14,579 nucleotides of DNA from an uncultured Eubacteriales bacterium (GCA_934464585.1 CAKSJY010000020.1:1-14579); one strand, 5' to 3'. Positions 1 through 6,863 are shown, numbered from the stretch's first letter. Translations and numbers: made by a program. Notes: generated by a model from the sequence alone, not told the origin.

Positions 1-44
1 TCAGCTAAAACATCACGTTTAGCAATAGAGCCTCTTCTTGGCAC
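1..44 (-). CDS. rpsG: 30S ribosomal protein S7, N-terminal fragment (runs off the left edge)
   Basis: Only the first 14 codons are inside the window. Read on the minus strand from a GTG start at 44-42 they give M-P-R-R-G-S-I-A-K-R-D-V-L-A, which is the conserved S7 N-terminus. A strong ribosome binding site (GGAGGGA at 57-51) sits 6 nt upstream, which fixes the GTG as the start; I see no in-frame ATG alternative. S7 organises the head domain of the 30S subunit by binding the 3' major domain of 16S rRNA. It follows rpsL on the same strand after a 140-nt gap, the usual str-operon order (rpsL-rpsG-fusA-tuf). The later genes would lie beyond the left edge. Confidence 0.93.
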   Translation of the reverse strand, partial: MPRRGSIAKRDVLA

Positions 45-90
45 TTTGCTTCCCTCCTTCACAATAATGATATCATAGGTACTCGAAAGG

Positions 91-127
91 ATATACTCCC
101 GTTGGCCAACACAGAGGCGTTATATAT
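91..127 (-). promoter_or_regulatory. Possible S7-binding intercistronic RNA structure between rpsL and rpsG
   Basis: The minus-strand RNA between the S12 and S7 genes can fold here. ATATA (127-123) pairs with TATAT (95-91), and CTC pairs with GAG further in. The loop contains the self-complementary GTTGGCCAAC (101-110). A second small stem, CTGCAT/ATGCAG, lies upstream (about 140-165). In E. coli the rpsL-rpsG intercistronic region is the S7 repressor site for the str operon. Position and structure invite the same reading here, but I matched no sequence motif. Confidence 0.3.
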
Positions 128-184
128 TAACACTCCTGCATTGATTTGCTTATATGCAGCCGAGTAAAGTTTCTTTCAGAGTTT

Positions 185-610
185 TTATTTGCTTGCGCCT
201 GCCTTTGGACGCTTTGCACCGTACTTAGAACGGCTCTGCATACGTTTTGCAACGCCTTGAGCATCAAGAGTTCCACGAACGATATGGTAACGAACACCAG
301 GTAAATCCTTAACACGTCCGCCACGGATTAAGACAACACTGTGCTCTTGTAAGTTATGTCCAACACCTGGGATGTATGAACTAACTTCGATTCCATTTGA
401 AAGTCTTACTCTGGCAATTTTTCTAAGAGCAGAGTTAGGTTTCTTAGGAGTAGCAGTTTTTACAGCTGTACAAACTCCTCTTTTTTGTGGGGAATTTTGG
501 TCTATAGCTACACGCTTTTTAGAGTTCCATCCCTTCAAAAGTGCAGGAGCCTTTGCTTTCTTTTCTGTTACTTCTCTGCCTTTGCGTACTAATTGATTAA
601 AGGTTGGCAT
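185..610 (-). CDS. rpsL: 30S ribosomal protein S12
   Basis: The 141-residue product starts MPTFNQLVRKGRE and ends KYGAKRPKAGASK. S12 sits at the decoding centre of the 30S subunit and controls tRNA selection fidelity. The TPKKPNSALRK loop (54-64) and KDLPGVRYH loop (101-109) are intact. The lysines equivalent to E. coli K42 and K87 (K57, K101) are unmutated, so nothing suggests streptomycin resistance. An insertion near residues 14-36, relative to the 124-residue E. coli protein, is normal for Firmicutes. The reading frame is open 13 codons further upstream, but the ATG at 610 begins the conserved N-terminus and has AAGGAGGTG at about 614-622 just before it. Transcription comes from the promoter at 748-777, so this gene leads its operon rather than following rpoC. 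Confidence 0.98.
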   Translation of the reverse strand: MPTFNQLVRKGREVTEKKAKAPALLKGWNSKKRVAIDQNSPQKRGVCTAVKTATPKKPNSALRKIARVRLSNGIEVSSYIPGVGHNLQEHSVVLIRGGRVKDLPGVRYHIVRGTLDAQGVAKRMQSRSKYGAKRPKAGASK

Positions 611-747
611 ATGACACCTCCTTAGATAATGATAATTTGTTAAAAACAAATGTTGAAAATGCTACAAAAAGCATTAACTTTCTGCAAGATTTTTGTCGAT
701 ATAATGTAAATTTTACCCTATATCATAATCTCATTCAACAATTTTTT

Positions 748-777
748 ATTGTATCACATTAAAACTATTTTTGTCAA
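748..777 (-). promoter_or_regulatory. Sigma-A-type promoter of rpsL (str operon)
   Basis: On the minus strand, TTGACA (777-772) is followed after 18 nt by TACAAT (753-748). The predicted start near 741 leaves a leader of about 130 nt. That leader holds small AT-rich hairpins: AATGC/GCATT near 660-680, and ATTTGTT/AACAAAT just upstream of the ribosome binding site. The 350-nt gene-free stretch between rpsL and zapA contains this promoter, the zapA promoter and otherwise only AT-rich sequence. Confidence 0.8.
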
Positions 778-880
778 GTTTTTTAATTTTTTATTTAAGG
801 ATTTTTAAAGACATTTTTGTGTAATTATTTCTATATATTTAACCTTAAATTACCAATAGGTATAAATTTCTAAAAAGGGC

Positions 881-909
881 TTTCACATATGCAAAAAATA
901 TATTATAAT
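881..909 (+). promoter_or_regulatory. Sigma-A-type promoter of the zapA-dut operon
   Basis: TTTCAC (881-886), a 17-nt spacer and TATAAT (904-909) lie about 50 nt upstream of zapA on the plus strand. They point away from the rpsL promoter 100 bp to the left. Confidence 0.7.
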
Positions 910-960
910 AGAAAGAAAAGGTTTTTATAATTAAACTTCTGTGAAAGGATTGACCCTTAA

Positions 961-1389
961 ATGGAAAAAAATAAGGTAAAAATTAATATTTGCAATACAG
1001 ATTATACTATAGTTTCTGAAGACACCCCGGAATATATAACTTCTATAGCTAAAAAAGTTGATGAAGAAATGGAAAATATATTAAAAAATAATACACGTTT
1101 TTCGGTTACAATGGCTGCTGTATTAACAGCCCTTAAATATTGCGATGAACTAAGTAAGTCAGTTGCAAATTGTGATAATCTACGCAATCAAATAAAAAAT
1201 TATCTTGAAGACTCATCTTTATCCCGCTTCGAATCAGACGAGATAAAAAAAGAAAATGGTTTACTTAAAAAGGAAATACAGGCTTTAAGAAAAAGACTTT
1301 CAGTCGAAATTCCAAAAATATCTGATGAAAGCGAAACCCCACCACTTTCCCCCATGCCAATTTCATCTGACGAGATTGATGACAGATAA
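961..1389 (+). CDS. zapA: Cell division protein ZapA
   Basis: The product is 142 residues. The N-terminal part (about 3-85; KVKINICNTDYTIVSEDTPEYITSIAKKVDEEM, then the FSVTMAAVLTALKYCDEL helix) is the ZapA fold: a small beta-alpha head followed by a long helix. ZapA binds FtsZ in the cytoplasm and promotes bundling of protofilaments in the Z-ring. Residues about 85-115 are rich in Lys, Glu and Leu and look coiled-coil. A Pro/Ser/acidic tail (116-142) makes it longer than the compact 85-110 residue forms, as in many clostridia. AAAGGA at about 944-949 is a moderate ribosome binding site, 11 nt from the ATG. dut follows after 32 nt and is probably co-transcribed. Clostridial zapA is often near pheT/mutS2; here it neighbours dut. 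Confidence 0.9.
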   Translation: MEKNKVKINICNTDYTIVSEDTPEYITSIAKKVDEEMENILKNNTRFSVTMAAVLTALKYCDELSKSVANCDNLRNQIKNYLEDSSLSRFESDEIKKENGLLKKEIQALRKRLSVEIPKISDESETPPLSPMPISSDEIDDR

Positions 1390-1421
1390 AAAATAAAAGT
1401 ATATAAAAGGAATGAATCATA

Positions 1422-1865
1422 TTGAATAACAATCTGAAAGTAAAAAAAACAAAGGCATTGGCAACTTTGCCCCAAAGAGCCACCGAGGGTTCTGCCGGAT
1501 TTGACTTGTTTGCAGCTATTGAAAACTCTATTGATATACTACCCGGGGAAATCTCTATGGTACCAACAGGAATTGCTATTTCAATTGATAATCCGTCATA
1601 CTTTGGCATGATATGTGCCCGAAGTGGCCTTTCGATAAAACACGGAATAACATTAGCTAACGGTGTTGGAGTTATTGACAGTGATTATCGTGGTGAAATA
1701 TTTATAGGACTTCATAATATCAGCAATAAAACATACACGATAACTCCAAATCAAAGAATCGCCCAATTAATTATAGTACCAATATCATATACCGGTATTA
1801 CTGAAATCACACACCTTGATGAAACTGAACGTGGACAAGGCGGATTCGGTTCCACCGGAAAGTAA
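1422..1865 (+). CDS. dut: Deoxyuridine 5'-triphosphate nucleotidohydrolase (dUTPase)
   Basis: This is a trimeric-type dUTPase of 147 residues, the usual length. It hydrolyses dUTP to dUMP and pyrophosphate, keeping uracil out of DNA and supplying dUMP for thymidylate synthesis. All five family motifs are present in order: AGFDLFA (25-31), ARSGLS (66-71), GVIDSDYRGEI (83-93, with the catalytic Asp), QRIAQL (111-116) and the Gly-rich phosphate lid RGQGGFGSTG (137-146). The start is TTG at 1422, preceded by AAAGGAA at about 1405-1412. The nearby ATG at 1412 meets a stop after five codons, and the next in-frame ATGs lie inside the domain, so TTG is the only workable start. It sits downstream of zapA and ends before a strong terminator. 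Confidence 0.97.
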   Translation: MNNNLKVKKTKALATLPQRATEGSAGFDLFAAIENSIDILPGEISMVPTGIAISIDNPSYFGMICARSGLSIKHGITLANGVGVIDSDYRGEIFIGLHNISNKTYTITPNQRIAQLIIVPISYTGITEITHLDETERGQGGFGSTGK

Positions 1866-1897
1866 CGTGTCTCTATAACTTTTCAATATATAACACT

Positions 1898-1944
1898 AAC
1901 CCCATTAGGAAGAACTACTTTTGGTAATTCCTAATGGGGTTTTT
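1898..1944 (+). terminator. Rho-independent terminator of zapA-dut
   Basis: A perfect 14-bp stem, AACCCCATTAGGAA (1898-1911) with TTCCTAATGGGGTT (1928-1941), has a 16-nt loop and runs into a short T-tract (1940-1944). It lies 33 nt after the dut stop and 20 nt before the convergent ilvN stop. On the minus strand the hairpin lacks a U-tract, so it mainly serves the plus-strand operon. Confidence 0.9.
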
Positions 1945-1964
1945 ATATTTATTAAATTAAAATT

Positions 1965-2516
1965 TTACATTGTATAAAACGATGTAAGATCCCCCTTTTC
2001 CAAGGCAATATATCCTGTTCTAGCACTCTCCACTATTCCATACTTTTGTAAATTTGTAGAAAGTTCATCAAGTTCCATTGAAGGTCCAAAGGCACTAACC
2101 ATTAGATGATTCTGACTTATATCTACAACCTGAGCATTATAAGTCTTAAGTATTTTTTGAATAATTGGTCTATCCTGAGCCTGAGCACTAACCTTAATCA
2201 TCATAAGCTCACCACCAATAGCGTTATCTTTATGTACTAATGATATAGATATAACTTGATCTATTTCGGAAAGACTATTAAGTATGTCACATAAACTCTC
2301 AGGATCACAACTGATTATAACCGTTATTCTGTAATCATCAGTATTTTGCGTTTTACCAACAGTTAAACTTTCAATATTTAAAGCATACTCGCTAAACGTT
2401 TTCGTTATTTCAAATAAGGCATTAGATTTGTTTTTGACCAGTATAGAAACTATTTGTTTTTTGGGTTTGATATTTTTGTTATTAATATTTGTCATAAGGT
2501 TTAATTTCTCTTGCAA
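1965..2516 (-). CDS. ilvN: Acetolactate synthase small (regulatory) subunit, stand-alone
   Basis: The 183 residues have the IlvN/IlvH layout: an N-terminal ACT domain (about 21-95, QIVSILVKNKSNALFEI...LNIESLTV) and a C-terminal regulatory domain (about 103-175). The small subunit activates acetolactate synthase and gives it valine feedback in branched-chain amino acid synthesis. The start is TTG at 2516, chosen because GAGGGGG lies 7 nt upstream; an ATG seven codons later has no such site. No catalytic ilvB, ilvC or leu gene is adjacent, which is unusual. The ACT loop is atypical: Asn32 replaces the Gly equivalent to E. coli IlvH Gly14, and Phe35 is at the Ser17 position, while Asn29 and Asn47 (IlvH Asn11, Asn29) are kept. 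An ACT regulator with another partner is possible, but the two-domain match favours IlvN. Confidence 0.85.
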   Translation of the reverse strand: MQEKLNLMTNINNKNIKPKKQIVSILVKNKSNALFEITKTFSEYALNIESLTVGKTQNTDDYRITVIISCDPESLCDILNSLSEIDQVISISLVHKDNAIGGELMMIKVSAQAQDRPIIQKILKTYNAQVVDISQNHLMVSAFGPSMELDELSTNLQKYGIVESARTGYIALEKGDLTSFYTM

Positions 2517-2575
2517 GTTATTTCCCCCTCTAAAATATAATGATTATTCAAAAACTATAAAAACATTCTAACAGT

Positions 2576-2604
2576 ATTATACCTTTTTCTTTTCTAAAAT
2601 TCAA
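2576..2604 (-). promoter_or_regulatory. Sigma-A-type promoter of ilvN
   Basis: On the minus strand, TTGAAT (2604-2599), a 17-nt spacer and TATAAT (2581-2576) predict a start near 2569 and a leader of about 50 nt. That is too short for a T-box or leader-peptide attenuator. Confidence 0.75.
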
Positions 2605-2686
2605 ATAAATTCTTTTATTTAAGGATATTTAAAAATTAAAATTATTTTTCTTTATTATTGGAATAATAAGTATTGTGGTGATAAGT

Positions 2687-3124
2687 ATGTTTGAAAACAT
2701 CTCTAAAAAAAGCATATCGATACTAAGAATTAGATATAGCCTTTTTTCAGCTTTATTAACTTTTTCACTCGGAATATTAGGAGTAATAAACTTTGATCTT
2801 TACATTCGAACACTAATAATATATCTTATATTTTTCTTTTTTGTTCTCCTAATTTACTGCCCCATGAAATATAAATGTACTTTATTTTCTGTTTCAGATG
2901 AGCATATAAAAATGTCTTATGGGGTAATATTTTCACAAAATATTACCCTTAATATAAATAATATCCAATACATCGAGCTATCACAGAGTATCGAAGAACG
3001 CCTACTTTCTGTGGCTACACTAATATTATATACAGCAGGCGGAAAGATAAAAATACCACACCTTTCTACAAAAAGAGCCTTATATATAAAAAAGCAATTA
3101 TATAGGAGTGTCGGTAATGAATAA
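2687..3124 (+). CDS. PH domain-containing membrane protein (YdbS-like, bPH2 family)
   Basis: The product is 145 residues. Two hydrophobic segments (about 17-35 and 40-58) form a hairpin, followed by one bacterial PH-like (bPH2/DUF304) domain: KYKCTLFSVSDEHIKMSYGVIFSQNITLNINNIQYIELSQSIEERLLSVATLILYTAGG. The run of I-x-x-IQYIELSQ-x-x-x-ER and the TAGG turn are typical of the B. subtilis YdbS family. The function is not firmly known; YdbS/YdbT-type proteins have been linked to envelope stress and resistance to certain bacteriocins, so a membrane role is likely. The frame opens at GTG 2675, but I prefer ATG 2687 because GGTGAT lies a few bases upstream. The stop overlaps the next gene's start by 8 nt, which points to translational coupling. 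I see no convincing promoter in the AT-rich DNA upstream. Confidence 0.85.
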   Translation: MFENISKKSISILRIRYSLFSALLTFSLGILGVINFDLYIRTLIIYLIFFFFVLLIYCPMKYKCTLFSVSDEHIKMSYGVIFSQNITLNINNIQYIELSQSIEERLLSVATLILYTAGGKIKIPHLSTKRALYIKKQLYRSVGNE

Positions 3125-4544
3125 ACATAGAGTACATCCCTACACTATTTTTGAATATTTGTCCCGCTTTTTATTTGTAATTATAATTCCCTTAATACAA
3201 CAAGTTATATTTCTTTCATATAACATAACCGAAATCATAAACACCTTAAGCATTAACATTCTGTCAGTTGGCGTCTTAATTTTTCTATGTATACTCGAAT
3301 ATCGAGCCAATATATATCGTGCCGGTCAAAAGTACTTTTATTTAAAAAAAGGGCTTTTTCAAAAAAGAATTATTTCTTTACCATATAATCGAATTCAATT
3401 TATAAATATACAGCGAAGTCTTATTCCCTCAATATTCGGTGCTGCAAAATTAAGTTTAGATGCAGCAACCAAGGATCCTACTGCTCCGGATATAAGTATA
3501 AACTTATCTAAAAGTGCACTTCTAAAGGCTGCGAAACCATTATTCCCAAAAAAAGACTTACACTATGTCTACAAAGCGGACATATTAAAACTCATAATTA
3601 CTGCTGCATCCTGGTCAAATCCGGCTACAGGTTTACTTTTGTCTGTACCATTTATAAATAACTTCGGAAAAGTTTTAAGTGCTGAGTTAAATAAGAATTT
3701 ATACGAAACTGTAAATATAGGAATTAAATTTCTTGCTATAGGTCTACCCCCAGCTGCTGCATGGATAGCGTATATAATGCTTGCAGGATGGGTAGTTGCA
3801 TTTTCTTTTATGCTTTTAAGATATATAAACTTCAAGGTCTTTAAAAGCAAAGATAATGTTTTGATAACACGTGGGCTAATAAGCCGGGTAACACAAATAA
3901 TTGATACACAAAATATTAACGCAATACTTCTAAAGCAAACCCTTATAATGAAAATTTTTAAATTATATACAGCATATATTAACGTTATCGGCATAGGAAA
4001 AGAAAAAGGAGAACAACGAATGCTAATCGCTGCCTCCTTAAAACAAGATTTAAAAATATTATTAGATGAATTATTATCACTAAACACCAAAAGCACAGAT
4101 GGTATAAAACCTCCAAAAAAGGCCTTTTTTAGTTATATAAGAACCCCGTTAATCTATATTTCAACTCTGCTAGTGGTACTCTTTTTACTTGCTATCAAAT
4201 TTAAAATGTACATTAAGATAATAATATTTATCTCGTTATTCATGTTTTTATTGTTGATTTGGTGGCTTATTATAAGAATATTAGGATACAAACATGCAAA
4301 GCTTTCTATATCCCAAGAATCAATATTTATAAATGGATACAAGCATCTAAGTTTATTATCAAGCATTATATCATTGAACAAAGTACAATATATACAAATA
4401 ACCCAAAACCCTCTACAGAGGCATGTATCCCTTGCTAATGTTAAGATCTATTTTTACTCTGAAAGATCAGATTTTTTTAAAATACGACAACTACCAATCA
4501 GCGATGTTGAAAACTTTGTTGAAATGTTTGAAAACTCTAATTAA
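3117..4544 (+). CDS. Triple PH domain membrane protein (YdbT-like)
   Basis: The product is 475 residues, close to the B. subtilis YdbT length. The layout is a membrane hairpin (about 12-60), bPH2 domain 1 (about 63-145; YRAGQKYFYLKKGLFQKRIISLP), two membrane segments (about 200-240), bPH2 domain 2 (about 240-325; LITRGLISRVTQIIDTQNIN), two membrane segments (about 340-390) and bPH2 domain 3 (about 392-470; ISLNKVQYIQITQNPLQRH). The frame is open from GTG 3108, but AGGAG at 3104-3108 is ideally placed for ATG 3117. That ATG overlaps the end of the YdbS-like gene, so the pair is one operon and probably one membrane complex, with the PH-like domains on the cytoplasmic face. The biochemical role is unknown. 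Confidence 0.85.
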   Translation: MNKHRVHPYTIFEYLSRFLFVIIIPLIQQVIFLSYNITEIINTLSINILSVGVLIFLCILEYRANIYRAGQKYFYLKKGLFQKRIISLPYNRIQFINIQRSLIPSIFGAAKLSLDAATKDPTAPDISINLSKSALLKAAKPLFPKKDLHYVYKADILKLIITAASWSNPATGLLLSVPFINNFGKVLSAELNKNLYETVNIGIKFLAIGLPPAAAWIAYIMLAGWVVAFSFMLLRYINFKVFKSKDNVLITRGLISRVTQIIDTQNINAILLKQTLIMKIFKLYTAYINVIGIGKEKGEQRMLIAASLKQDLKILLDELLSLNTKSTDGIKPPKKAFFSYIRTPLIYISTLLVVLFLLAIKFKMYIKIIIFISLFMFLLLIWWLIIRILGYKHAKLSISQESIFINGYKHLSLLSSIISLNKVQYIQITQNPLQRHVSLANVKIYFYSERSDFFKIRQLPISDVENFVEMFENSN

Positions 4545-4583
4545 ATCTCAACAACCCACCTTGTTTTAAATTGACATCAACGT

Positions 4584-5270
4584 CTATAAACTTTTAATAA
4601 CATTGATTACTATGTTCGATGATAAGTCAGCTGCCTGCCTTACAAATTTATTGTAGGAAACCATAACCTCTTTGTCCGCAGTATCAGATATTGCCCTTAT
4701 TACCGCAAATCTAACATCATTTATATAGCAAACCTGACCTATGCTTCCGCCCTCCATTTCACAAGCAATTGCATTATACTCATGTCTTATTTCCTTTAGT
4801 TTATCGCTATCATTTATAAACTGGTCACCTGTTGCTATAGTACCCTTTCGAAATGTAGTATTAGACGAAACTAAAAAGTTTTCGATTTTTTCTACAATAT
4901 TTTTATCACAAGGTATTTCTACAATATTTATACCTGAAATCATACCCTTAACATCGCCTATAGCACTTGTATCCATATCATGCTGCATAACATTTTCAGC
5001 TATTGCTATGTCTCCAACTTTCATACCCGGTGCTATTCCCCCGGCAACACCCGTATTAATTATAGCAACCGGATTATACTTTAATATCATAGTTTGAGTA
5101 CAAATTGCAGCATTCACCTTCCCTACTCCACTAACAGCACAGACACAATCAACTCCACTTATTTTACCTATATTATATTCTATCCCACTAATAACCTCTG
5201 TCTTAAAGCTCTCCATATTATTTTTTAAATTTTCTATTTCTATTTGCATAGCTCCTATGATGCCTATCAT
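4584..5270 (-). CDS. mtnN: 5'-methylthioadenosine/S-adenosylhomocysteine nucleosidase
   Basis: A 228-residue cytosolic enzyme of the PNP/UDP phosphorylase family. It hydrolyses 5'-methylthioadenosine and S-adenosylhomocysteine to adenine plus the ribosyl thio-sugar, clearing by-products of SAM use. Visible signatures: MIGIIGAM at the N-terminus with catalytic Glu11 (E. coli Glu12), NTGVAGG (72-78), EMEGGS (171-176) with the ribose-binding Glu173, and AISDTAD (194-199) with the general acid Asp196. All key residues are intact and the length is normal. The ATG at 5270 has GAGGGAAAG just upstream. It lies downstream of the symporter gene but a terminator and 225 nt separate them, so it probably has its own promoter. 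It converges with the YdbT-like gene across 39 nt. Neither luxS nor other methionine-salvage genes are in the window. Confidence 0.96.
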   Translation of the reverse strand: MIGIIGAMQIEIENLKNNMESFKTEVISGIEYNIGKISGVDCVCAVSGVGKVNAAICTQTMILKYNPVAIINTGVAGGIAPGMKVGDIAIAENVMQHDMDTSAIGDVKGMISGINIVEIPCDKNIVEKIENFLVSSNTTFRKGTIATGDQFINDSDKLKEIRHEYNAIACEMEGGSIGQVCYINDVRFAVIRAISDTADKEVMVSYNKFVRQAADLSSNIVINVIKSL

Positions 5271-5423
5271 TTTTCTTTCCCTCTATTTACTTATTAATAT
5301 AGTTTAATATTTATATATTTATTTTGAATTTAACAAACTATTTTCAATACAATGCTAGTTTGCCTTATTCTGTTGATTTTAACAACTATCACTATATTGA
5401 AAATATTGCGAATTTTCTTAAAC

Positions 5424-5455
5424 TTTTCAACTATATTGCAAACTATTGTTGAAAA
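5424..5455. repeat. Imperfect 32-bp inverted repeat upstream of mtnN
   Basis: TTTTCAAC (5424-5431) and GTTGAAAA (5448-5455) are perfect 8-bp arms with four further matching positions inside (12 of 16 per half). Related AT-rich words (ACTATATTG, CAACTAT, AATATTGC) recur between 5381 and 5445. The 224-nt gap between the symporter terminator and mtnN holds no gene. This may be an operator or only AT-rich coincidence. Confidence 0.35.
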
Positions 5456-5495
5456 ACATTCTTTGCTTATCTTTACCAAGTCAAATCATCAGCAT

Positions 5496-5530
5496 AAAAG
5501 CCCAAGGGATTTCCTTAGGCTTTTATTTTT
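5496..5530 (-). terminator. Terminator of the SstT-like symporter gene
   Basis: A 12-bp stem (AAAAGCCTAAGG with CCTTGGGCTTTT on the minus strand; 5524-5513 and 5507-5496) with a 5-nt loop follows the symporter stop codon directly. One pair is G-U. The hairpin is flanked by T-rich DNA on both sides, with CTTTTATTTTTA on the plus strand, so it could act in either direction. No plus-strand gene ends here. Confidence 0.8.
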
Positions 5531-6764
5531 ATACGTTGGCTTCTTCTGCTTTAGACTCTATATCACTAGATTTATTTTTACTATCTTTAATAAACTTTTT
5601 ATATATCGCATCTATTATAACCGCTAAAGCATTATCACCTGAAATATTTGCTGCTGTACCAAAGCTATCCTGTGTTATATATAAAGCTATAAGTAAACTT
5701 GCAATCGCTCCTTCGGGACTTATTCCAACAATCGGCAAAAACGGCAGTGCTGCCATAATCGACCCACCAGGTGCACCCGGAGATGCTATCATAGCAATAC
5801 CAAGAGCAAATACTAAAGGCATCATCACTTGGAAACCTACCGGCATATTAAATATTAATAATACGGAAGTAACACAACAGGTAATAGTTATAATACTTCC
5901 TGCCATATGTATCGTAGCGCACAAAGGAATTACAAATTCAGATATTTCCTTAGAAGTACCATTATTATATGCACACTCCAAATTTACAGGTATGCACGCA
6001 GCAGATGACTGAGTGCCTACAGCAGTTAAATAACCCGGTATTTGGTTTTTTATCAATTTTAGCGGATTTTTCTTTCCAATTCCACCGGCAATAAAGAACA
6101 AAGCTGTAATATACAACAAGTGAAGTATAATAACCACCAAAAATACTTTCCACAATACAGAAATTATCGCGAAAGTTTCTCCCGTATATGTCATATTAGC
6201 AAATGTTCCTAATATATAAAAAGGTAGGAACGGTATAACAACGCATTCTAAAACTTTTACTATTATCTTTGAAAACTCTGAAAATACATTGTATGAGGTT
6301 TCACCTATAATCTTTTTGCTTCTTAGTGTACTCATACCCAATCCCATAATAAACGCAAAAACTATCGCAGAAGTAACATCTAGAAGCGGTGGTATATCTA
6401 TTTTAAAATATGGCGCTAATGCCGTTTCCTCTGGGTTACCGATAGTTGCTAGCAATGAAGCATCCATAAATTTAGGAAATAATGTTATCGCAACAAAAAA
6501 CGCTATTGTTCCCGCTATTACATTTGAGGTATACGATAAAACCGTAGTAACCCCTAAAAGTTTACCTGCTCCTTGCGTTAAATCTGCAATTCCAACCGTT
6601 ACAAATGCAATAATCATAAGTGGAACAATAAATTTTAGAAAAGTTCCAAATAAATCTGAAAATGTTATAAGTATCTTTACTATTCCAGCCGGAAGGAATG
6701 CACCAACCAAAATGCCTAATACTATTGCAATAATAAGCTTAGGCACCAAACCAATTTTTTTCAT
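5529..6764 (-). CDS. Na+-dependent amino acid symporter of the DAACS family, SstT-like (probably serine/threonine)
   Basis: A 411-residue multi-pass membrane protein of the sodium:dicarboxylate symporter (SDF) family. These elevator-type transporters couple uptake to Na+. HP1 reads TQSSAACIPVNL, TM7 reads ATIHMAGSIITIT, HP2 holds SPGAPGGSIMAALPFL, and TM8 reads QDSFGTAANISGD. From memory, E. coli SstT has RSSAANIPVN, GATINMAGAAITIT and LQDSCETALNSSTD, so this is closer to SstT than to the glutamate/aspartate carriers. In line with that, the arginine that grips the acidic side chain in GltPh (Arg397) is Gly here, and the NMDGT aspartate is Ala. I infer a neutral substrate. ATG 6764 has GGAGTG upstream, and the gene has its own promoter (6804-6833) and terminator, so it is probably monocistronic. 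Confidence 0.85.
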   Translation of the reverse strand: MKKIGLVPKLIIAIVLGILVGAFLPAGIVKILITFSDLFGTFLKFIVPLMIIAFVTVGIADLTQGAGKLLGVTTVLSYTSNVIAGTIAFFVAITLFPKFMDASLLATIGNPEETALAPYFKIDIPPLLDVTSAIVFAFIMGLGMSTLRSKKIIGETSYNVFSEFSKIIVKVLECVVIPFLPFYILGTFANMTYTGETFAIISVLWKVFLVVIILHLLYITALFFIAGGIGKKNPLKLIKNQIPGYLTAVGTQSSAACIPVNLECAYNNGTSKEISEFVIPLCATIHMAGSIITITCCVTSVLLIFNMPVGFQVMMPLVFALGIAMIASPGAPGGSIMAALPFLPIVGISPEGAIASLLIALYITQDSFGTAANISGDNALAVIIDAIYKKFIKDSKNKSSDIESKAEEANV

Positions 6765-6803
6765 AATTTCACTCCGTTACCAATAAAATACAATTATACG
6801 CTG

Positions 6804-6833
6804 ATTTTAACACAGTTAATACTAATGTGTCAA
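6804..6833 (-). promoter_or_regulatory. Promoter of the SstT-like gene with an embedded inverted repeat
   Basis: On the minus strand, TTGACA (6833-6828) and TAAAAT (6809-6804) are spaced 18 nt apart. A second -10-like TATAAT lies at 6798-6793. TTAAC-ACA-GTTAA (6807-6819) is a perfect short inverted repeat overlapping the upstream edge of the -10, where a repressor could sit. Confidence 0.65.
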
Positions 6834-6863
6834 TAAAAGTCTTTTATATAACAATCTTTGTTC

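Noticed and set aside
372..596. 74-residue plus-strand frame opposite rpsL
   Set aside because: It lies fully antisense to the certain S12 coding sequence, with composition typical of a shadow frame.
3569..4096. 175-residue minus-strand frame inside the YdbT-like gene
   Set aside because: It is antisense to a well-supported PH-domain membrane protein; its hydrophobic look only mirrors the other strand.
5352..6012. Two overlapping plus-strand frames across the symporter 3' end
   Set aside because: They cross the terminator hairpin, lack ribosome binding sites and are shadows of the SstT-like gene or AT-rich spacer.
6289..6786. 165-residue plus-strand frame opposite the symporter N-terminus
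   Set aside because: Antisense shadow; the SDF-family protein on the minus strand has clear family motifs.
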